64,000 nucleotides of DNA from Clostridia bacterium UC5.1-1D2 (GTDB lineage Bacteria > Bacillota > Clostridia > Lachnospirales > Lachnospiraceae). The stretch is from contig BBZN01000003.1 in the NCBI GenBank assembly GCA_001304855.1, forward strand, positions 119,577 to 183,576, given 5' to 3'. Of the stretch, positions 21,015 to 30,464 are shown piece by piece. Positions within the stretch are counted from its first letter, which is position 1; each line of letters opens with the position of its first letter. The translations under genes were made by a program, and so were the position numbers. The notes below the pieces were generated by a model, which saw only the letters and a program-made list of their open reading frames with translations, ran no database searches and was not told the origin of the DNA.

Positions 21015-22562
21015 ATGAAGAAAAAAGGCAGAGTATATAAATACATATGGGCGGCCGCAATTTTTGCCGCTTTGCTCCTGAACGGACCTGCTTATGGCGC
21101 GGTAGAGATATATGATATGGACGATGAGCTTTCGGACAGCCCTTGGATAGAAGATGAGGGAGAGATGGGGCCCTGGGACCAGCCGGAAGATTTCGGAAAC
21201 CCGGCGGGGACTCCGGCCATGGTAAAGGAAGTCAGAATTAAGGAAATGTTCGTTTCCGAAACGGGAACCTACAAAGACAATATAGAGGGAAAATATGTTT
21301 TTACAACCAATGTTTCAAATGGCGGCGTGGCAGAAGAATATGTCTATTTTGAACTGCCTTCGGAAATCACCTTTTCCTTATCCAAAGAGGGAGTAGAAAT
21401 CCCTTACGAAAACGGTGAGAAGTTGTATGAGCCCGGCAGCTATGTGATGAATTTTCTAATTGCGGGACAGACGGAAGGGAGCCGGCAGGTGGATTACCGG
21501 ACAACGTTCCGGTTTAAAATACGGGAAGAGGAACCGGCAGCAGAAGAATCCCAATGGGAACCGTCAGGAATACCGGATTCAAAGCCTGGCAGATTTGGAA
21601 TGACGGAATCAGAAATGGCGGAATTCGGATTAACGGAATCAGATTTAGCTGAATTAGGAGTGGCGGAGTGGGAACCGGGTCAGCGGGAAACTGCAGATTC
21701 AGGAACGGATTCAGGGACGGAGGATTACAAAACAGAGGATTACAAAACAGAGGAGACGCCAGAGAATACATATAACCTTGACCTGGAAGAGCAAACCTTT
21801 GATTGGACGCCGGGCGGAGGACTATATACGAAAATAGCTAATAATTTCACCTATAAGTTTGACAATAACTTAAAAATCAGTTCTAACATTCCTGACGGAA
21901 CCATCACTACAAAGGTTGTAAGTCTGGAAATCGAAGGGGACGCCCCCTTTTCGGTCTACAAAGACGACGAACTTATGGAGTGGGAAGATAACACAATGCT
22001 GCAGGAGGCAGGGGACTATACGGTGGTAACCGGCAAGCAGTCCTTCAGTTTCAGAATATCACAATTTTTTACACGGAGCAGGTGGTTTTATTCGCCGGAT
22101 GGATTCCAGATAAAAAGTGTAAATTTTAATAACAATAAAATTAATATTAATCGCCGGGATCGTTTTGAGCTAAAACAGGACGGTAAATATCAGGTGGAAC
22201 TGATAAACGGTGAGGGAATGGTAATGGAATGTATCTTTGAAAAGGATTCAATTTCTCCTGAATATACAGTTTCGCACGTCAAAGCAAGCGCGGTTGTGGA
22301 TTTCCAGTCCACCGACATAGAAAAGATTGTTGTATACAAAGACGGCGAGTTAATAAAACCCACCTATAATAATGTCTATTCAGAGGCCGGAGATTACCGG
22401 ATTACGGTTTATGACCTTGCAGGAAATTTTACAGAGAAAGATTTTAAGGTGGCCTTCAGGCTAAATGCATTTTCAATTGTATTAATTCTGCTGACGGCAG
22501 GTCTGGCATTGGCGCTCGTAACAACGGTTTTTATAACGAAAAATAAAATTAAGATACGGTAG
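21015..22562 (+). CDS. Secreted Ig-like surface protein with C-terminal membrane anchor
   Basis: A 515-residue protein with a cleavable signal peptide (ending near AYGA) and one C-terminal transmembrane helix followed by a short basic tail (KNKIKIR), so the body faces outside. Beta-rich segments repeat the pattern of a gained strand, then EAGDYTV or EAGDYRITVYDLAGN, resembling bacterial Ig-like domains. Residues about 190-260 are an acidic linker with short internal repeats (MTESEMAEFGLTESDLAELG, TEDYKTEDYKTEE). The last domain and the anchor match the protein at 29011-30080, so the two are paralogues. It follows VirD4 by 12 bp. It may form part of the extracellular face of the apparatus; it is not a recognised VirB protein. 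Confidence 0.75.
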   Translation: MKKKGRVYKYIWAAAIFAALLLNGPAYGAVEIYDMDDELSDSPWIEDEGEMGPWDQPEDFGNPAGTPAMVKEVRIKEMFVSETGTYKDNIEGKYVFTTNVSNGGVAEEYVYFELPSEITFSLSKEGVEIPYENGEKLYEPGSYVMNFLIAGQTEGSRQVDYRTTFRFKIREEEPAAEESQWEPSGIPDSKPGRFGMTESEMAEFGLTESDLAELGVAEWEPGQRETADSGTDSGTEDYKTEDYKTEETPENTYNLDLEEQTFDWTPGGGLYTKIANNFTYKFDNNLKISSNIPDGTITTKVVSLEIEGDAPFSVYKDDELMEWEDNTMLQEAGDYTVVTGKQSFSFRISQFFTRSRWFYSPDGFQIKSVNFNNNKININRRDRFELKQDGKYQVELINGEGMVMECIFEKDSISPEYTVSHVKASAVVDFQSTDIEKIVVYKDGELIKPTYNNVYSEAGDYRITVYDLAGNFTEKDFKVAFRLNAFSIVLILLTAGLALALVTTVFITKNKIKIR

Positions 22563-22570
22563 GTAGTCGG

Positions 22571-23924
22571 ATGATAGTAGCCAGTAGTTTTGTAAAAGGC
22601 CTTCAGGATATTATGAGGACGTTGCTGGAAAGTATATTCGTCCCAATAATTACACAAATCATGGAAGTGGTTACGAGGTTTTTGGGTGGTATACTTTGGT
22701 CAATATTCGGTGAATTTTTCCTTGATATTTTTATAACATTACTGTCAGTAATTGATTTTATTGAAGAAATATTCAATATATTTTCCGGGTTAAGACCTGT
22801 ATTTTATAATGGCAGTCAAACAGATTTATTATCTCTGCTGATACAGAAAAATGAGACTGTGTTTGCTTTTGCTGCAATCACTTTGATGTCAATTGGAATC
22901 TGCTTTGGCGTAACCGCATATAAAACCGCAAAATCGATATCGGATATGGCATTAGATGACAGAAATCCTATTTCCAAGATTCTGAAAAACGGTTTTAGAG
23001 CATCCTGCGTTTTTATGCTCACTCCCTTCCTGTGTATTTTTTCCTGCACCTGGCCAGTGTGGTAACGATTCAGGTAAACAGCGCCTTTTATTCCGCTACA
23101 GGAGGCGTCAATACTTCCGTAGGCAATATTCTGTTCCTGACGGCTTCCATGAATGCCGACAGAAAGACTATGCCAAATCGGGATCCCTTTGAGGATCTGG
23201 ATTTGTTTCGGACCATTGAGGGAAGAAATCCCAGATTTGACGATGCTGTCAGAAGGCCGTATCTGGTTGGGAATCAGCTTTATAAAAATCTAGACAGGGT
23301 GAAGGCTGATTTCTATCCCACGGAATTTGATTATGTTACGGGGTTTGTGAGCGCAATTGTGGTGCTGTTTATTCTTACAGGCGCGGTTTTATATTTTATA
23401 AGAAGGCTTTTTGAAATACTGCTGCTGTATCTGGTGGCACCGCTGTTTGCATCGACCATTCCGGCGGATGACGGTATGTTATTTAAAAAATGGCGGGAAG
23501 TGTTTATTGCAAAATTTTTCTCGGGTTTTGGAATCATATTCTCCATGAAATATTTTTTGATGCTGATACCCATGATTGGAGGGAGTGAGCTTGTGCTGTA
23601 CTCCGGAACGTCAAATGCATACATTATTAATAATATATTAAAAGTTTTCCTCATAATAGGAGGCGCATGGGCAATCTATAAGAGCCAGCACCTGATACTG
23701 CAGATTATAAGCCCGACTCGGCTATGGCAGCCAGGGAGGCGAACATAGTAACCTCGGGATTGCTTCTGGGTATCGGATCGGGAGGTTTCCGGCTGGGGAA
23801 GATGGCTGTGGGCGGAGCTATAAAACAAGGCTCAAACCGCGGAGCCAATATGAAAAACAGCCGGCCCGAAGAGGATAATAATATGGAGGATATGACTTAT
23901 GATCAGGCTTTTCGCGGGAGATAG
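22571..23924 (+). CDS. VirB6/TrbL-like polytopic channel protein, copy 1 (two frameshifts)
   Basis: A polytopic inner-membrane protein of about 450 residues, assigned to the VirB6/TrbL group by topology and context. Its conserved core reads LFLTASMNADRKTMP, then FDYVTGFVSAIVVLF, RRLFEILLLYLVAPLFAST and KKWREVFIAKFFSGFG. These are matched one for one by the next gene. The frame changes near 23035 (joining MLTPF to YFFLHLASVVTIQVNSAF) and near 23712 (joining ISP to DSAMAAREANIVTSG). The C-terminal 60 residues are Gly/Asn/basic and likely cytosolic. It ends three bases before copy 2. VirB6 proteins form part of the translocation channel in the membrane. Confidence 0.78.
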
Positions 23925-23927
23925 ATA

Positions 23928-25398
23928 ATGGATAATATGTTAATTTCGTATATGGCTTTTTCGACGCTCTGTTTGGCTGGATTATTGATCTGATTTTAAC
24001 GCCGGTGTTTAAATTTGTTTCGGGTTTACTGAACACAGTGTTTTCATGGATTTTTGAAAAGATTCTGGCGCCTATTCTGGTCCCGGTTTTTAAAGAGGTA
24101 ATAAAATGGGCAATCGATATATTCATGGAGGTGTTCAGTTCGGTTTTCTATACTGTTTTAGCCGGATTGCTGAAGATTATCGATTACATGCAGATAGCCT
24201 TTGATGTGTTCATCGGCTTCAGGGATGTAAGCTATCGAAGCTCGTCGGGGACGATTACGGGAAATCTGCTGGAAGTTCTGATTCAGTATGGGAATGTGCA
24301 GAAGGTGTTCTGGATCCTTACGCTGGGGGCGCTGGGAGTTGCATTTATCTTCACAGTCTATGCGGTTTCCAGATCTGCATTTGACTTTGATTTTGAAAAT
24401 AAAAGAACCGTATCCAGAGTGCTGACTTCGTTTTTAAAAACGTTTATCCAATTTTTCACAACGCCCTTTATGGTCTATTTCCTTTTAAAGCTGTCGGTGG
24501 TAATTCTTATTGGAGTCAGTACAGCCCTTGGTTATAGCCAGAATACTTCTCTCGGGAGAATACTGTTTGTCATCACCTCCCTGGACGCTGCAAAGAACGC
24601 CAATATGAATGTATCTTCAGGGGCGGGAAACCTGGGAGTTAACGACGCTATCCGAAATCCTTTTTATTTGGGAATCAAGGATTATGGAAATATGGGAGTT
24701 GTCAGAGAATCCTTTAATCTGGCAAGTTCGATTATGTGATCGGATATATTGTATCTTTGTTTTTAATCATAATTATAGGAATATGCCTGGTTACATTTGT
24801 GCAGCGTATTTTTGAAGTGATCCTGTTGTATATTGCGTCACCCTATTTTGTAGCCACCATGCCCCTTGATGACGGAGAGAAATTCAGCCAATGGCGGGAT
24901 ATGTTTCTGTCAAAGTGTTTTACAGGATTTGGTTCTGCCATTGGTATGAGGCTGTACCTTATGATTTGCCCTATGATAATGGGAAATCAGATTCAATTTA
25001 CCAGGGGGGCCAGTTCGGAGGCGGAATACCTGATTAAGCTTTTCTTTCTCATCGGAGGCGCCTGGGCTGTTTTAAAGTCAGGAGGATTGATAACATCCAT
25101 TCTGAATTTCCAGTCGGGACAGGCGGAATACGGTACAGGCGCGGTGGTCAGCAACTATATATATGGAAATACGGTGGGACGTATGATGGTCTATGGACAG
25201 CAGCAGATATCGGGTGCAATCGCAGGCATGGGCGGCTCGGGAGAAAGCAGAAGCAGGCAGAAACAGCTGGCGGATTCACAGACATTCCGCGAAAGAAGAG
25301 ATGAGTCGGTGGGCTTTGAACGGACCATGGAACCGGGACCTGAACCGCAGCGGCCCTGGCCCTGGCAGCAGCCGGATGAGGAGGATACGTATTTATGA
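23928..25398 (+). CDS. VirB6/TrbL-like polytopic channel protein, copy 2 (two frameshifts)
   Basis: Tandem paralogue of the preceding gene. Matching blocks include LFVITSLDAAKNAN, FDYVIGYIVSLFLII, QRIFEVILLYIASPYFVAT and SQWRDMFLSKCFTGFG. The ATG at 23928 is in frame only if the T-run at about 23957-23961 gains one T, which gives MAFFDALFGWIIDLIL; a second shift at about 24735 joins FNLAS to KFDYVIGY. The C-terminal tail differs from copy 1: it is charged and ends in Pro/Trp-rich PQRPWPWQQPDEEDTYL. The stop overlaps the next start by 4 bp (ATGA). Having two distinct copies suggests a hetero-oligomeric channel or two functional states. Confidence 0.78.
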
Positions 25399-28286
25399 GG
25401 ATAATTCCCAAAAAAACAAAAGTGAGTATGGAATTTTTTAAGGGAATACAAACCCTGGATGTTTTTGTGGCAGCCTTGGGGCTTCTTATCACAATATCCG
25501 TTATGTTTTCAAATCTGCCCTTTCGGTTTGCAATCGGTCTTGTCATTGCCTGTGTGTTCGGAGTAACGATGGTGCCTCTGGACGGGGACAAGGGCTATAT
25601 GATGTTTTACTATGCATTGCGTTATATATCCAGGGAAAAAGGATATTCCCGCGGCGCTGAAGAAAAGACGGAAGATAAAAAGACGGGAGATCATGAGGCT
25701 GCGGATAAGAAGGCGGAAGATAAAAAGGCAGCAGACAAAAAGACAGCGGGCAAAAAGACAGCAGGTAAAAAGACGGCAGGCAAAAAGACAGCAGGTAAAA
25801 AGACGGCAGGCAAAAAGACAGCAGGCAAAAAGACGGCGGGTAAAGGCAGCGATAAACTGACAGTCCAGGATATCACGCCATTTACCGGAATCAGCGATTC
25901 CTTTATTGAGTATAAAGGAGAATATTATGGGATGGTAGTCCAGATTCCGGACATAGAGATGCGGTTTTTACCGAATCAAGGCAGAATCAGATTATTGACA
26001 GAGTTTATGGCGCGGTGCTGAGAACCATATCAGGTTCTGAGACGGCCTCTCTGGTAAAACTGGATCGTCCCATTCTTTATGACAATTATATTGATGCGGA
26101 AGTAAAAAAGATGAAGATGCTGATGGAGGCTTACGGCAACGGAGGCATCAGCCATGGAGAGCTGGAGGTCAGAAAGAAGATTATTCAGGACAGAATTGAA
26201 ATGCTTTATGGCATAAACAGGGAGAAAAAAATATATAAGCCCTTTCACTATATCGTTTTTTACCACAAGGACAAGGAATTACTGAAAAACCAGGTTGCCA
26301 ATATGCTGACCACTATGGATTCAGGGGGCATGGAGTGCAGTGTTCTTAAAAATGAGGAGCTGGCAGTTTTTCTGAAATATAACTATACCCTGGAATTTGA
26401 TGAGAGAGAAATTTACAAAATCAGGCCGGAAGATTATATGGACTGGATACTCCCTGAAAAAATAAGTTTCGGAAGCAGAACTGTGACCTGCGATAATGTG
26501 ACCGCCTACAATTTCCGCGTTTCGGATTATCCTACGATCGTTGGAAATGCCTGGGGAAGCTCAATCTTCAATCAGAATGGAAGCCGGGTAGTCATGAAGA
26601 TCAAGCCCATTGAGAGCTATAAGGGAACCAGGCAGATTGACAGGGCCATTGATGAGCTGAGGGAGCAGAGCGGTTCCACGGGGAAAACAAGCCGAATTCT
26701 GGAGCTGAAGACGCACATAGAAACCCTTTCGGAGGTTTTAAGGCTTCTGCAAAGCAACAATGAAACGCTGTTTGATGTGAATATCTACATATCAACCTAT
26801 GATTATGACGCCTACCGTATGCCTGCCAGAGAACGGGCGGCAGTGTTGAGCGAGAGAAAAAAGATTGTAAAGCGTAACATGCGGGAGAAGGGCTTTCTGC
26901 TCAGCGATTGCTATATGCAGCAATATGAAGCCTATGCGTCGGCTCAGATTTCCGCCCTGGATTTTTATTTAAAGAACAGCAGGGGCATTCATTCCGGCAG
27001 TGTAGCCGCCGCCTTTCCTTATGTCAACAAGTGCTTGTCCGATAAGGGCGGCCTGTATATTGGGAAAACCGGCAAAATACCTGTATTTCTCGATTTCTTT
27101 AAGAGAGATAAGGAGCGGGTAAACAGCAACGTGGTCATTGTGGGTAAGTCGGGAAGCGGAAAATCATATGCTACGAAGACGATCCTCACGAATCTGGCCG
27201 CAGATAATAATAAAATATTTATTCTGGACCCTGAAAATGAATATACGAGGCTGGCGGAAAATCTGGGAGGAAAGCTGATCGACATCGGCAGTGCAAAACA
27301 GGGGCGCCTGAATCCCTTTCAGATTATTATAGGGCTTCAGGACGACGGACAGGATCAGAACAGCTTCCATATGCATCTCCAGTTTCTGGAGGAGTTTTAC
27401 CGCCAGATTCTGCCCAGCATCGAGCAGGATGCCCTGGAGTACTTAAATAACCTTACCATTCGGATGTATGAAGAAAAGGGGATTAACGCCAAGACAGATT
27501 TGAATGCTCTTAAACCCGGAGATTATCCGATTTTTGATGATTTGTATGAGAGCATTCTCCACGATTTTCAGGTATCAAACAGTGAATACATTAAAAATAA
27601 TCTGCGGATTCTGATTAATTATGTGTCCAAGTTTGCAACGGGCGGCCGCAACTCCTTTCTCTGGAATGGAGAGGCAACCCTTTCGGTAGATGAGAATTTT
27701 ATCGTATTTAATTTCCAGTCCCTGCTGGCAAATAAAAATAATACTATTGCCAATGCGCAGATGCTTCTGGTTTTAAAATGGCTGGACAACGAAATTATAA
27801 AAAACCGGAATTACAATTTAAAATTTCAGACGGAGCGAAAGATTATCATTGTGGTGGACGAGGCCCATGTGTTTATTGACAGCAAGTATCCCATTGCGCT
27901 GGACTTTATGTTCCAGATGGCAAAGCGCATCCGAAAATACAGCGGCATGCAGATCATTATCACCCAAAATATTAAAGATTTTGTGGGTACGGAGGAGCTG
28001 GAGCGGAAATCCACGGCCATTATAAACGCGTGCCAGTATTCCTTTATCTTCCCTCTGTCCCCCAATGACATGCATGACCTTTGTAAATTGTATGAGAAGG
28101 CGGGAGCTTAACGAGAGTGAGCAGGAGGAAATCGTAAACAACGGCCGGGGCCGGGCGTTTATCGTTACGTCCCCCTCCAGCCGGACATGTGTGGATATTC
28201 TGGCCGGTAAAAATATGGAGCGGCTTTTTGACGAGAGGGTTCAGGTGAATCCGGCAAACAGTCTGCAAGGAGAAAACGTAGGATGA
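25395..28286 (+). CDS. virB4: VirB3-VirB4 fusion, type IV secretion ATPase (two frameshifts)
   Basis: The first 85 residues hold two hydrophobic segments typical of a PrgI/VirB3 subunit (LDVFVAALGLLITISVMF and RFAIGLVIACVFGVTMV). A Lys/Thr/Ala/Gly-rich linker follows, then the VirB4 ATPase with Walker A VGKSGSGKSYATK, IFILDPENEYTRL, Walker B IIIVVDEAHVFID and IIITQNIKDF. The frame breaks in the T-run near 25970; one T restores FFTESRQNQIIDRVYGAVLR and makes the two halves one protein of about 964 residues. A second break near 28107 leads to LNESEQEEIV and the true end at 28286. It overlaps both neighbours by 4 bp. VirB3-VirB4 fusions are known in other systems; the repeat linker is unusual. 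Confidence 0.88.
25737..25841 (+). repeat. Seven 15-bp tandem repeats encoding KKTAG
   Basis: Seven consecutive near-identical 15-bp units encode Lys-Lys-Thr-Ala-Gly in the linker between the VirB3 and VirB4 parts. More degenerate Lys-rich units lie just upstream. Copy number is likely to vary between strains, changing linker length and charge. Confidence 0.92.
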
Positions 28287-29014
28287 TGAAAGATATTAGG
28301 CTGAAAAAATATGGAATTCTGCTGTTGGGAATCGGGTGTTTTCTGCTTTCCGGATGCGGGAAGCAGACCAGGACAATTGCAGATGTGCAGAAGAACGGCA
28401 CGCTGAAAGTAGGTGTGGGGGTGAACACGGAGTACTCTGAGAAACAGAGGTATTTGAGTCCTGAAGAACAGAAACTGGTAGACAGTCTCTGCGAGAAACT
28501 TTCTGTTGCTGCCGAATACACCTTCTGCCAGCCCCGGGAATTGGAACTTGCCCTGGCCGGGGGGGATGCCGACCTGGCCATTGGAGGGCTGAGAAAAAGT
28601 GAATGGAAGGAGCGCCAGGACATTTGGTGTTCAGAGGTTTATGAGCAGAATTTTCTTTTTTCCGTAACCAGAAGGGGAGATTACATATCTTCCGTGAAAG
28701 CCTTATCAGGGCAGAATGTGGGGGTATCGGAACAAATCGGCGAGATAGAACTGCAACAGCTTTATCTGGCGGATGACATTACCTTGGTTCCCTACAAAAC
28801 CGCGGATAAGGCAGAACAGGATTTGAAAACAAATGTAATAAGCGCTTATGTATGTTTCCAGAAACAGGCGGAAGGGCTGGCGGAGGACAGCGGTTTACAG
28901 ATTCAGGACCTTACAAATACCACTCCTGAAGCCCGCGTTATACTGGTTAAAGCAGGAAGCGATGAACTGGCAGCTCAGATTAACAGTCTGATTCAGGAGA
29001 AAAAACTGGAATGA
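28283..29014 (+). CDS. Family-3 solute-binding lipoprotein in the secretion operon
   Basis: A 243-residue lipoprotein: signal peptide with lipobox LLSGC, then the periplasmic-binding-protein family 3 pattern (GTLKVGVGVNTEY, DLAIGGLRKSEWKERQDI, VKALSGQNVGVSEQI). These normally bind amino acids or similar small ligands outside the cell. Here no ABC permease or ATPase gene accompanies it. It overlaps VirB4 by 4 bp and the next surface protein by 4 bp, so it is built into the secretion operon. It may act as a structural or ligand-sensing part of the apparatus on the outer face. That is inference. Confidence 0.8.
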   Translation: MMKDIRLKKYGILLLGIGCFLLSGCGKQTRTIADVQKNGTLKVGVGVNTEYSEKQRYLSPEEQKLVDSLCEKLSVAAEYTFCQPRELELALAGGDADLAIGGLRKSEWKERQDIWCSEVYEQNFLFSVTRRGDYISSVKALSGQNVGVSEQIGEIELQQLYLADDITLVPYKTADKAEQDLKTNVISAYVCFQKQAEGLAEDSGLQIQDLTNTTPEARVILVKAGSDELAAQINSLIQEKKLE

Positions 29015-30080
29015 TAAGAGGTTGGACAAGATTTTTGTGTTTATTTTTCCTTTTCTGCAATTTGGGAATTAAGTGCGCCTTTGGGGCCGAGCCTGATTGG
29101 GAAAAGATGCAGCAGATTCGGGAAGAACTGGAGCGCCTGGCAGATGAAGCTCCCGGCGAGGTGAATTCCGATGAATTTAAGGAAGCTGCCGACACATACA
29201 TTCAAATGCTGATTGAAAGCAAAGGGGAGAGCAGTACCGGGATTATTTCCGAATATATTACAGATCCCGATGTGACTGCAGAATTTGCTGCGGAACATTT
29301 TGTATATACCCTCCCCAATCTGCAAAGGTTTTATTCCTCCGTACCAAAGGGGACAATGATTACTGCGCCGGTACATTTTATACCCGTTGAAGGCGCCCTG
29401 GTTACGGTAAAGAAGGACGGTAAGGTGATTGAGCGTCCCAAATCCGATGTTTATAAGGAAACAGGAAGTTATGAAGTAAAGATGGTGGCTTATGGAGACG
29501 GAAATGTTCAGTTGGAGGCATTTAATGTTTATGAGGTGACGTTCTGTTTCAGGATTATAGATACATATACGAAAGATGTTAATTATGCTTACCCCCTGAA
29601 GAGTACCGGATTGGCGGTATCAACCATGAGGGAGAAGGCCTGCCAGTGTCCGGAGGCGGAAGCTTTCTTTTAAAAGATGGAAGCTATGAAATATGGTATG
29701 AGTCTCCGGCCTATCCGCAGAAGCAGTACAAGTTCAGCTTTACCAGAGATACGCAGCCCCCCGGCATAAAATTTAAAAATCAAAACGCCGGAAATACGTA
29801 TGAGTCTCCGGCAGAGTTTCAGGTAAACGAACCTCTCAGGGATTTTTATATCATTTACAATGGCATGAGACTGGATGACCCCTCCTTCGTTTTGGAGGCG
29901 GAGGGAAACTACTATATTGTTGCGGTGGATCAGGCGGGAAACCAGTCGGAAGTACTGGTGAGAATTAAGGAGAACCATTTATTGTGGGGAAATCTTTGGA
30001 TTATAGTTATCATTATATTACTGGCGGTGAGTATCGGCTTCGTTTTATATTCCCGCAGAAAGAATATAAGGATATTATAA
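29011..30080 (+). CDS. Second Ig-like surface protein with C-terminal anchor (one frameshift)
   Basis: A secreted, membrane-anchored protein of about 357 residues. It has an N-terminal signal peptide (through KCAFGAE), a helical segment (EKMQQIREELERLADEAPGE), beta-rich domains, then a final domain with EAEGNYYIVAVDQAGNQSE, a transmembrane helix and the basic end RRKNIRIL. That ending parallels the 21015-22562 protein, so they are paralogues in topology and final domain. A missing C in the C-run near 29595 splits the frame; adding it gives PEEYRIGGINHEGEGLPVSG. It overlaps the solute-binding lipoprotein gene by 4 bp and precedes the pilin-like gene by 28 bp. Role unknown, probably extracellular assembly. 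Confidence 0.72.
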
Positions 30081-30108
30081 TAAATAATACGTGAAAGGAG
30101 GAAACGGC

Positions 30109-30402
30109 ATGTATGTTTTACTGACAAATCCATTTGATACGATTACGGCGCCGATTATCAGCCTGGTTGATATGGCTTTGGTACCGGCTCTTGGGCTCGT
30201 GTCAACACTGGGGGTTATTTTCTGTATTTTGTTAGGCGTTAAGCTTGCAAAGGCAGACGAGCCACAGGAACGCGAGAAGGCTAAGACTGCATTAAAGAAT
30301 GCATTAATCGGATTTGTACTTATTTTTGTTCTGATCGTTGCATTGAAGCTTGGCATGGGCGCTATGGAAACATGGATGAGAGCTAGTGCGACTATACCCT
30401 AG
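30109..30402 (+). CDS. VirB2/TrbC-like small two-helix subunit (pilin-like)
   Basis: A 97-residue protein with two hydrophobic helices (LVPALGLVSTLGVIFCILLG and a later ALIGFVLIFVLIVAL) separated by a short charged loop (KLAKADEPQEREKAKTALKN). This is the topology of VirB2/TrbC subunits, which polymerise in the membrane or outside it. The ATG at 30109 is chosen because AAAGGAGGAAA lies at the right distance; an upstream GTG at 30091 would overlap that site. No long cleavable leader is obvious, unlike Gram-negative VirB2. A hairpin follows directly, which could set high relative expression of this subunit. The assignment rests on size, topology and context. Confidence 0.72.
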   Translation: MYVLLTNPFDTITAPIISLVDMALVPALGLVSTLGVIFCILLGVKLAKADEPQEREKAKTALKNALIGFVLIFVLIVALKLGMGAMETWMRASATIP

Positions 30403-30412
30403 AAAAAAAGGT

Positions 30413-30434
30413 CAGCCGGCATATTTGCCGGCTG
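30413..30434 (+). terminator. Hairpin (attenuator-like) after the pilin-like gene
   Basis: CAGCCGGCA (30413-30421) pairs with TGCCGGCTG (30426-30434) across a 4-nt loop. Only GTTTCC follows, so it is a weak terminator. It may reduce read-through or protect the upstream message, raising pilin-like output relative to downstream genes. Confidence 0.55.
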
Positions 30435-30464
30435 GTTTCCAAAATGAGAAGGATATATGGGAAA

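Noticed and set aside
25691..25876. Minus-strand reading frame made of AVFLP repeats
   Set aside because: It is the reverse reading of the KKTAG repeat array inside the VirB3-VirB4 fusion and has no ribosome site or family similarity.
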